Positions 56,901-64,000 of a stretch of 64,000 bases of DNA are shown here, piece by piece. Source of the stretch: Eremochloa ophiuroides (Eukaryota; Streptophyta; Magnoliopsida; Poales; Poaceae); contig JAHLJS010000008.1 of NCBI GenBank assembly GCA_038502445.1, positions 46,092,443 to 46,156,442 on the forward strand. Direction: 5' to 3'. The notes below the pieces were generated by a model. It ran no database searches. It saw only the letters and a program-made list of their open reading frames with translations, and was not told the origin of the DNA. The first letter of the stretch is position 1, and every line of letters starts with the position of its first letter. The position numbers and the translations under genes were made by a program.

Positions 56901-59680
56901 CTACGTCGACACCAGTGGACTCCAAGGCCAAGGTGTCTGCCCTTGATGGTGCTCCTGTCGCCGATCCGTCTGAGTATCGCTGCCTCGCTGGTGCTCTCCA
57001 GTACTTGACTTTGACTCGACCGGATCTGGCTTATGCTGTTCAGCAGGCGTGCCTCTTCATGCATGATCCCCGCGAGCCGCATCTCGCGCTGGTCAAGCGG
57101 ATTCTTCGGTATGTCAAGGGCACCCTCTCCACCGGGCTTCACATTGGGACCGGCCCTGTCCAGTCCATCACCGCGTATTCCGACGCTGACTGGGCCGGGT
57201 GTCCCGATTCTCGGCGTTCTACTTCTGGCTACTGCGTCTTTCTCGGCGACAACCAGGTGTCATGGTCCTCCAAGCGGCAGTCTACAGTTTCTCGCTCCAG
57301 TGCTGAAGCGGAATACCGCGCTGTTGCCCACGCCGTCGCCGAGTGTTGCTGGGTGCGCCAGTGACTTCAGGAGTTGCATCTGCCGCTATCCTCTGCTACT
57401 GTTGTCTTATGCGACAACGTCAGTGCTGTGTATATGACAGCTAACCCTGTCCATCACCGACGGACCAAGCACATTGAGATCGACATTCACTTCGTCCGCG
57501 AGAAGGTTGCGCTTGGTGAATTTCGCGTGCTACATGTGCCATCCTCCCATCAGTTCGCTGACATCATGACTAAGAGCCTGCCTGTACAGTTGTTTACTGA
57601 GTTTAGGTCCAGGTCTATGCGTTCGAGATACTCCCGCTTCGACTGCGGAGGGATGTTAGATATATAGTTTGTATATATCCTAGGGAGTCCTAGTCCTATG
57701 TAATTAGGGAGTCCTAGTCCTATGTAATTATGTTTACTTGTACTCCAAGTCATGTATGACTATATATATATAAAGCCACCCAACCCCTAAAGGTATGAGG
57801 TGTTCCGCTATCCTTCTACAATTTTAAAGTAAGAAAAAGTGGTAAGAGATATAGGGCCTGTTTGGCATGGCTCTAGAGCCAAACTCTAGGTTAGAGCACC
57901 CAAACTCCATGGAGTAATTGGAGCTCTAGTTCATTTTCTTGGCGCACCTCTTTCGCAGCTCTGGAACCCCCAGAAATAGACCTAGACACGGAGTTGGAAG
58001 AAAATTACCCACCTTTGCCATCGATTACACACTCTAACCCAGCGAATCGTTATTTCTCATGTTTCTGTCCACCCCCACACCCCCTCCTATTGCCCGGCCG
58101 GATCAGCCGCCACGCCGGTCGCCGCCGCCCCGCCTGCCCCCACCCTGTCGGTCACCACCCGCCCCCACCCCACCAGTCGTGAGCCTAGAGGTCCGGAGCT
58201 CGGGATGGGATTGGCCATGGTGGCGGCAGCAATGGGAGGCGCTGCAACGACCCCGCCGCTCTCGCGCTCGACCTCGCCGTCCTCGCATTTCCAACCCCAC
58301 CGCCCGACGAGCCGGCCCCTGTGGGCTCGGTTCTTGGCAGTCGTCGCAAGGCGGAAGAGAGAGTAGTGGGAAGAGAAAAGGACACTGACATGTGAGCCCA
58401 TTAACCATGGGCAAAAATGGAAATCCACCATAACAAACCACGCTTTTGGTGCTGGAAGCCAAACACTCCCTCTAGATAGCTCCAGCTCCACGTGGAGTCA
58501 GCTCCTCCTAGAATTCTGGAGTAGGGCCGCTCCACCTGGAGTTGGAGCCATCCCAAACAGGGCCATAATAACTTCCTGGACACAATCCAACATATGCATC
58601 AGAACTTTTACCTGTTTTCTTGAGTGCCCCTGAACACAACTATAACTGCATTCATGTCTCTAGCAAATCCAACATATGCCTGACTCAACATAAACACAAC
58701 CATCATATAATGAAAAGTCTATTACGAGGTAAAACTAAAACAATTCAGGTGCACTGGCAGAAGTAGTAACCTGTAAGCAATTTTTCACATCAACAATCAG
58801 CTCTATCACCTCGAACCCCTGAGCCACCAAATAAATTTAATCAAGATTTGACACCAAGCCAAATGTGAATTTGAAAAACATCGGTAAAATCATATAATGT
58901 TTTATGATAATGACAAATATAAAATACCTCTGTTAAGTCACAACATCTTTCACACGTCCATGTAAACAGTTGGGTCAGGTCAGCACTATAGACCTGCACA
59001 AAAGCACCAAGTTCAAGTCCACAAGGAATGAAGCATATTTCACAAGAGAAGGACTTATTCACCAATAACATAATCCAGCGTGGATGTGATGTGAATGATG
59101 ACAGCATCAAGAAGGTCAGGTGAACTCACAGCAGAAGTATATTCAGCAAGTGTCTGGGCCAGCACTGGGTCATATATGGGCGCATGTTTGGTCTTCAGTT
59201 CTGAATTGAAAAGGCAGGGGTAAAATGAGAATACGATGAAATGCGCAATACATAAGACACACCAAGAAGGAAGCAGATTAGTTTGACTGCGATTCCTTGG
59301 AGGTTATGCCGACACATTGTGCATATAAGCACGAACATCTTCAAGAGTCAAGACAGCGTTCCGTTTAACAAACAGCTTGGATGTTCAAAGCATATAAGTA
59401 CCGCTAATCTTCTAGCGCCAAACAATACCCTAAGCTAAACACATCACTGATCGCCCACATTCCCCACGCGAACTGGGAAAACTAACCGGTAAGCAGAATC
59501 CGCTTGAAACATTCTGGGGAACGTAGGGGAACCAAATCAAAAGACAGAATTTTTTTTTTTTCCTTTTCGGGGGCGAGAAACTGGAGGACCGAAGAAAGGC
59601 CAACACAACCCACCTCTCCCGGAGCAAAGCACCAGCAGGCACATCAAAACGGCTGCCGCGAGGCATCTCCGCTGCTCCAT
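50929..59680 (-). CDS. secreted class-3 lipase (alpha/beta hydrolase)
   Basis: Ten exons on the minus strand: 59680-59614, 59200-59130, 58993-58928, 58818-58771, 58679-58612, 52782-52710, 52627-52466, 51638-51444, 51294-51206, 51124-50929. All borders are GT-AG, phases agree, and the result is 344 aa. Residues 1-21 (MEQRRCLAAAVLMCLLVLCS) form a signal peptide. Lipase_3 domain: FRGTQE near 100-105, nucleophile elbow GHSMGG with Ser171, Asp227 in NAHDIVPHLPP, His290 in VHDHLHYLG. All three catalytic residues are present. The length fits plant class-3 lipases such as the At5g18640 group. Predicted role: hydrolysis of acyl esters in the secretory pathway or apoplast; the substrate is unknown. Intron 5 (5.8 kb) contains a complete Copia element plus a second inverted-repeat element. 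The coding sequence shows no break. Confidence 0.9.
51703..51723. repeat. 21-bp G run in lipase intron 7
   Basis: An uninterrupted G21 on the plus strand follows a short (GT)n. In the lipase pre-mRNA this is C21, with its nearest end 65 nt upstream of the exon 8 acceptor (51638). Confidence 0.85.
52958..53100 (+). repeat. 5' LTR of Copia element
   Basis: TGTTAGATATATAG...CCTTCTACA, with the (TA)n-AAAGCC stretch near 53043-53055 as probable TATA region. The duplication ATTTT precedes it. Confidence 0.93.
53101..53112 (+). other. primer binding site, initiator tRNA-Met type
   Basis: TGGTACCAGAGT directly follows the LTR. It matches the usual Copia site TGGTATCAGAGC except for two bases. Confidence 0.8.
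53180..54326 (+). pseudogene. Copia gag and protease part
   Basis: The gag frame starts MPPKTDDTPK at 53180. The upstream in-frame ATG at 53075 lies inside the LTR and is less likely. The UBN2/gag core has LANPNYTKWSAFFRALCG and LWDAADCTVRGWLFGS; NLLRGLNPRFSS lies farther on; the tail is Ser-, Gly/Asn/Arg- and Gln-rich. A stop at 54074-54076 interrupts it. The same frame continues to the protease active site WVMDTGATSHM near 54290 and then breaks near 54325. No CCHC knuckle is seen. Antisense frames through this block are composition artefacts. Confidence 0.8.
54327..57662 (+). pseudogene. Copia integrase, RT and RNase H
   Basis: GAG-pre-integrase (LWHARLGHPGPAAITGLQ), integrase with ELLHCDLW, QADNGTEF and NGKAERIIRT (all three acidic residues), and a Pro-rich linker with short repeats near 55855-55960. 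RT follows with GTWRLVPRP, LDVKNAFLHGHLDKTVYCQQ, LYGLKQAPRAWHQRF and LYVDDIILT, then RNase H with AYSDADWAGC, SSAEAEYRAVAHA and RTKHIEIDIHFVRE. Breaks: a frameshift in the linker (55600-56150), one extra C near 56500, and a stop at 57362. RT keeps YVDD. Confidence 0.85.
57654..57820 (+). repeat. 3' LTR of Copia element
   Basis: Preceded by the purine tract GCGGAGGGA. Compared with the 5' LTR it has four substitutions and one extra 24-bp copy of AGGGAGTCCTAGTCCTATG plus AATT-type bases near 57705. ATTTT follows at 57821-57825. Confidence 0.93.
57854..58564. mobile_element. inverted-repeat element with GC-rich core, lipase intron 5
   Basis: Ends GGGCCTGTTTGGCATGGCTC and GAGCCATCCCAAACAGGGCC are flanked by ATA on both sides. 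Subterminal parts (CTCTAGAGCC; GGAGCTCTAG / CTCCAGCTCC) also pair. The core (58060-58380) is strongly GC-rich, unlike the AT-rich ends, and may be captured host sequence; its frames show no family I recognise. Length 711 bp, of Tourist- or hAT-like type. Confidence 0.65.
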
Positions 59681-59886
59681 GGCCTGGGGCCGAAGCGCAA
59701 GAACCGGAGCGAAACCTCCCCCAAGCTGCGAGGAGAAAGACCAAAATCCTGCCCGAATTCGGCAATAAAACAACGAATTCGTCTTACCGGATACAGAGCC
59801 GGCGAAATTTGTACGGGAAGGAATTGGCCCAACCTGGCGAGGAATCAATAATTGGGGGTTAGGTGCCCGCTAAAGGATTAAAGTGT
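59681..59886 (-). promoter_or_regulatory. lipase 5' leader and proximal promoter region
   Basis: On the minus strand this is the ~200 bp before the start codon. GTAAGA near 59785 and a pyrimidine tract ending TCCTCGCAG near 59730 could bound a small leader intron. No clear TATA box is seen. Confidence 0.35.
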
Positions 59887-60611
59887 GGCTTTTGCCATAA
59901 ACCACCAAAATAGTTGGTCTTTGCCAAAAGACACTATAAATTTTTGCTAATATGCTGTAAGACACTCAACCTATTATTATATCTGTTTTCATTAAACAGA
60001 CACACGAAATGACGAATATGCCATGCCCCTTTGCCTTATCCTCTCTGTTCCCATACTTGTGCAGCCCGACCAAAACCATTGTTCGTTGGCATAGAAAAAG
60101 GATGGGAGGCCACGGCGCACCTTCTCCACTGCCGGCTGCCTGCCACATACTGTATTCACTCTACAACCCCTCACTGCAAGGTGCCAGCAGCAGCCCCGTG
60201 GTGCCGATGCGCCCACTCTCGCCGTCACAGGAGCAGCAGCAGGCAGAAGCTCCATGACCCCTCACTGCCAGCAGCATGCAAAAGCCCCGCGCCTGCCCCC
60301 AGCTCGGACCTCCATCCGCTCGCGCCCAGGCCGTGTGCTGCACCGCGTGCAGCATCAGCGCCAGGCACATCAGCTGCATAGCGAGCATGCCAACCCGTAG
60401 AAGGCCAAAACGCTAGCGCGAGCACCGTCTCCATGGCTCCACACCGACGCCGTAGAAGGGCAGGGGCATACTTGTCTGGTAACATGTGTTAGTGACCTGT
60501 TGAGGTATGAAATATTATTATCATGGATGTAGTGTCTTGTAGCATATTAGGAACAGATTTGTAGTGTTCTTTGGCAAAGCCAATTTTTCTTAGTGGTTTG
60601 TGGCAAAAGCT
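59887..60611. mobile_element. Mutator-like foldback in lipase promoter
   Basis: Left GGCTTTTGCCATAAACCACC and right, read as reverse complement AGCTTTTGCCACAAACCACT, pair over about 80 bp (also GACACTATAAATTT / GAACACTACAAATC). The centre (60080-60450) is GC-rich with many CAGCAG/GCCCC words and could be captured sequence. The target duplication is unclear. Length 725 bp. Frames inside are not supported as genes. Confidence 0.65.
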
Positions 60612-60749
60612 CAATTTGAAGAGTGTCCATCAGCCAATTCTGCCTATACACAATTCCAGTTTGAGATGTATAGGGCAAGTAAAGGGAAGGCAGTAAACAG
60701 AAGAGAAGAGAGAGAAGCTAATAACGAGGGGAGTTGTGGAATTTAAGTA

Positions 60750-60990
60750 GGGAATGCTATGGAACCAGCCTTCGAAACTATAAAAACTCTAATCAAGGTC
60801 ACCTAAATCGATTTTGATGACTATAGATAGAGATAGTTATTTTAGCATATAAACTCTATGACTCATCCCATCCTAAAGGTGGGTTATTCTAACACTTAAA
60901 CCCCTCATCTGTAACCATCGGATTAGATTTATATGGTCTTAATTAGAGTTTCCATAATTTACACGGGAGGCTAGTTTCCATAGCATACAT
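60750..60990. mobile_element. small inverted-repeat MITE (~240 bp)
   Basis: Left GGAATGCTATGGAACCAGCC and right, as reverse complement, GTATGCTATGGAAACTAGCC pair, followed by AACTCTAATCAAGG / AACTCTAATTAAGA. The boundaries and target duplication are not fixed. Confidence 0.55.
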
Positions 60991-61079
60991 TCTCTTTATG
61001 TATAGCCATGGGGTTATGTGGCTAAAGACAATCAAGCTTATTTCAAAAAAGAAAAAAGACTGATCATGCTTCTGGGTTT

Positions 61080-62208
61080 GAAAAAAAAAATCTACTTTTT
61101 CTTCCTCAACTTTTACAAAAGTCTATTTATCGTCCCTGAACCGTAAAATCAGATAAATCACTTCCCCCAACTTCTGAAATTGTGCATTTTACCTCCATGA
61201 TCCAACTATAAGCGGTTTTCGAAGACGGATTTGTCTTTTTCTTTTTTTATTTAGTTCGGCTAAATCTTTAAAAAAAATTAGTAAATCACAAACAAATCAT
61301 AAAATGGAAAATTAAATTTTGTTGGACTCCATATGCATGAGTAAATCTACAAGTGAACATATAATATGGTATTCTTTAGTGCAGTTTTTTCTGATATGTG
61401 TTTTTCTATAATTAATTAGAATAATTCATAATTGCAGCTTTTATGGTTCAATTGTGGTGAAATTTTTATGATGGCCAAATTATTGTATGTTTGAACTATA
61501 ATAAAAATTTATACTCATTGGATCATGTATAACTTATTTATAGATTTCTTTAGAGTTTATGTTTGCTAAATCTAAATAAATCTATAACTAATTTAGATTT
61601 AGTTATAGATTTATTTAAATTTAGTTATAACCAATTTATATTTAACAAGCATAAACCCTAAATCTATAACTAAATCTAGAATTAGTTATAACTAAATCTA
61701 AAATTAATTATAGATTTATTTAGATTTAACGAGCCTAACCCTAAAGAAATCTATAAATAAGTTATATATGTTCAAGTGAATATGAAATTTTTACTACAGT
61801 TCAAACATAAATAATTATGCCACCATAAAAGTTTCATCACAATTGAACCATAAAAGCTGCAATTATGAATTATACTAATTAATTAATTAATTATAGAAAA
61901 ACATAGATCTGAATCTATAGAAAATTTTTATATTAAAGTATACCATATTATATGTTTACTTGTAGATTTACTCGTATGGAGTCCAACAAAATTTTATTTT
62001 TTATTTTATGATTTTTTATAATTTACTATGATTTTTTAAAGATTTAGCCGAAATAAATAAAAATAAAAAGATAAAACCGCTTCAAACTGTTTATAATCCT
62101 ATCAGGGAGGTAAAATGCACGGTTTCAAGGTGATTTACTCGGTTTTGTGGTTCAGGGACGAAAAGTAAACTTTCGCAAAAGTTGAGGGAGGAGAAGTGAA
62201 CTTTTTCC
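61080..62208. mobile_element. Mutator-like foldback element (1129 bp)
   Basis: Arms pair over several hundred bases, with CCCTCAACTTTTGCGAAAGT-like ends and GTCCCTGAACC subterminal. The flanks are TCTGGGTTT (61071-61079) and TCAGGGTTT (62209-62217), a 9-bp duplication with one change. The centre (61560-61740) is a run of TAAATCTA/TAGATTTA words that is itself palindromic. Non-coding. Confidence 0.85.
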
Positions 62209-62324
62209 TCAGGGTTTAGACACTTTGAACCTGTATTTCGCCTTCAGGCTGGATTGTGGTTGGGCTCGGCCCAGTTAAGGATGAATTTAGAGGAAAATGT
62301 TCTTTCCATTTTCTTGAATTGTCA

Positions 62325-63115
62325 TGTAGTCTAATTTTTCTTTTTTAAACTTTAAAACCATATATTGTATCCCCTAATTTATAAAAATCATCCAAGTTAT
62401 CTTGCTGCTATGGCTTTGAGCGGTTTGAAGGTGGGTTTATCATTTTTTATGTAAAAATTTTATAAATAGCTAATAAGGTTTTTTAACCATAGAAAATATT
62501 CCTGTGCTTCAAAAATTCCCCCAAAAGTCTAAAGATAAATTGGGATATGCCAAATCAAAATTAAATATTTATAGCTCATGAAAATATCTCTAGATTATTA
62601 AAAAATAGATTTAGCTCTAGGAAAATAGGAAAACTGTCTAGAAAAATCTGGAAACTTACAAGAAAAATCTAATCAATATATAAAAATGTTTAAAAGACCT
62701 TATTACAACAAAATACATAATACATAACAATAAAAAGCATGGCATGAATGCATTTAGCATAATTTATGTTCCACCTTAAAGTTTTGTTGTGCAAAAATTT
62801 CAAAACGTGTTTATAACTGATTAGAATGTTTTAGAATTTTCTATTTTTTGGATATTTTAGTTGAATTTGGCATAAATCAATCTCTATAATATTTTCTAGA
62901 ATTTTTAAAATCCTATAGATATTTTTGGTGGTATAAAAACCTTATCAAATGTTTATCATTTTTAACTCAAGAAAAAGTATAAACCACTCCAAACTAGGGT
63001 AGGAATGTAATTTGAGTTCGAGGGCTCAGTAGGTAAAATGCCTAGTTTTAGAGTTCAAGGAAGAAAAATAAGACAACAACGATAGTTCAAGGAGGTATAA
63101 TATATTTTTTTCCAT
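62325..63115. mobile_element. diverged relative of the neighbouring foldback
   Basis: The right end, read as reverse complement, has CCTCCTTGAACTATCG and CTTCCTTGAACTCTAAAACT, the same layout as the element at 61080. The left end (62330-62440) has CTTTTTTAAACTTTAAAACC and GCGGTTTGAAGGTGGGTTTA, which pair with GAGTGGTTTATAC at the right. It is older and its borders are only approximate. Confidence 0.45.
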
Positions 63116-64000
63116 TAAGGGAACTTAATGAAATGCATCACCCAAAGCTTTAGGCCGAATTGTTGCAACAGTAATTCATATTTAGGTCCATATGGGATTC
63201 ACAACGATTAGTGCCGAGCATTCAGATTATACCAAAGGGCAGATTGGCCATTTTAGGTGACCTTGGCAGGAAAACAGAATAAAGGAAAATAGAAAAGCAG
63301 AGAAAATATCTTTGACCGAACGACTTGGCAGCTACAGGATTAAATATCGAAAGATGCACAAATGAACGAAAGGTTAAAATAAGTGGGGTGTGAATTTGAT
63401 ATGAAATATCAAAAATTGAATGAAACGTTGGTAAGCTGTTTTGTCTAGGTGGTAAACAGTGGCAAGCTCTTTCCAAAGGTTTTTTTTTTTGTTTTTTTTT
63501 TGTCGCTATAACCCTAGTGGCTTTTGTGCTTTTGTTTGGCGCTAGAGGGCAGAGGCTCGAGAATTTGGCATGTAGGATTTTTCTCGTAATATTTCTCACA
63601 TGTTAGAAAATAGCAACAAAAATAAGATGGGACCAACAAAAAAAATTCATTGTGTGTGTGTATTATAACGCTAAACGTAATGAGCCGGTCACCCTTCTTT
63701 TAGGTTTTAGGCCATTAGATGGTATTTAAATGGAGTTAAATTTATTATCATAAATCCATTATTCTAGCATTTATTTATTTTTATGCTAGTTAAAATGAAT
63801 TATTTTAGTATGCGTATACTCCCCCCTAATAGAAAGAGGACTGTCGTTTTGGAACAACGCGACTATGCCGCAACCGCGAGTCTTGGCGATCGGTGTAATG
63901 TTTCTTTGACTCGATTTGATTGGATCGCACTTGCCTTCTATTCCGGTGGGGAAATCAGTGTTATTGTTGTCGCGGCTAGATTAGGGATCCGTCCAACCCC
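63116..64000. other. unassigned DNA at the window end
   Basis: I see no gene or complete repeat. The minus frame 63599-63222 is low-complexity and starts in no recognisable family. ATACTCCCCCCTAATAGAAA at 63818 resembles a decayed Stowaway left end. Base composition rises in GC after 63850, so a new feature may begin past the window. Confidence 0.4.

Larger units (their letters stand above)
52958..57820 (+). mobile_element. complete Ale/Retrofit-type Copia element in lipase intron
   Basis: 5' LTR 52958-53100 (143 bp), primer site 53101-53112, gag to RNase H, polypurine tract, 3' LTR 57654-57820 (167 bp); total 4863 bp. It is flanked by ATTTT at 52953-52957 and 57821-57825. The LTRs differ by four substitutions plus one 24-bp duplication, so insertion is recent on an evolutionary scale. 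It is antisense to the lipase gene. Very short LTRs and an iMet primer site fit the Ale/Retrofit lineage. Coding capacity is lost through several stops and frameshifts. Confidence 0.93.

Noticed and set aside
60009..60485. Frames on both strands in the promoter foldback
   Set aside because: Low-complexity Pro/Ala/Ser sequence from CAG/GCC words, no start context or homologue.
63222..63599. 125-aa minus-strand frame
   Set aside because: Lys/Phe/Ser low-complexity, crosses T- and A-runs, no recognisable domain.

Overview
This is a nuclear genomic segment from a grass, most likely of the maize/sorghum/sugarcane/millet side of the family. The grass call rests on the Opie/SIRE-type and Ale-type Copia elements, the Athila/Tat Gypsy elements with tRNA-Asp primer sites, Stowaway and Tourist MITEs, GC-rich first exons, and a PBL27/OsRLCK185-type kinase. 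The species call is inference. Two host genes could be reconstructed exon by exon with consistent phases: a receptor-like cytoplasmic kinase (+, 34663-43180, 5 exons, 474 aa) and a secreted class-3 lipase (-, 59680-50929, 10 exons, 344 aa). Almost everything else is transposable-element sequence. No tRNA, rRNA or CRISPR feature was seen.

Layout. 1-5830 is the 3' half of an Athila-clade Gypsy element: an env-position ORF, a polypurine tract and an 1820-bp LTR. 5857-11409 is a Tat/Retand-type remnant with an antisense PF04195-type ORF, about 16 tandem ~90-bp repeats, a polypurine tract and a 477-bp LTR. 11410-19202 is an Opie/SIRE Copia element whose two halves face each other, with a solo Athila LTR nested in its LTR. 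19206-26075 is a second Athila/Tat element on the minus strand. It keeps LTR, primer site, gag, protease and pol, plus an unrecognised coiled-coil ORF, but no 3' LTR. 26076-33693 is a nest of SIRE-type LTRs, a Mutator-type foldback, a solo Gypsy LTR and an integrase fragment.

From 34 kb the sequence becomes genic. The kinase has a 5.6-kb first intron holding two LINE fragments and two Mutator-type foldbacks. Downstream lie a Stowaway fragment, a 1-kb palindrome with TA target duplication, a solo SIRE LTR, a Tourist MITE and a LINE fragment. In the lipase gene, intron 5 contains a complete young Ale-type Copia element (4863 bp, ATTTT duplication) and another inverted-repeat element. A Mutator-like foldback sits about 200 bp upstream of the lipase start. 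The last 4 kb are AT-rich foldbacks and unassigned DNA.

The host genes do not form an obvious pathway. The kinase type is known for chitin/PAMP immune signalling at the plasma membrane; the lipase is predicted to act on acylglycerols in the secretory pathway or apoplast. The most unusual signals are: (i) an LTR family that carries a primer-binding-site copy inside its own LTR, seen in two copies; (ii) a Copia element with the geometry of a self-integration product; (iii) tandem repeats that each repeat a polypurine-tract-like core; (iv) unrelated reiterated near-palindromic words in the different SIRE LTR subfamilies; (v) an unidentified coiled-coil ORF with its own TATA box. I did not find a clearly new gene system.
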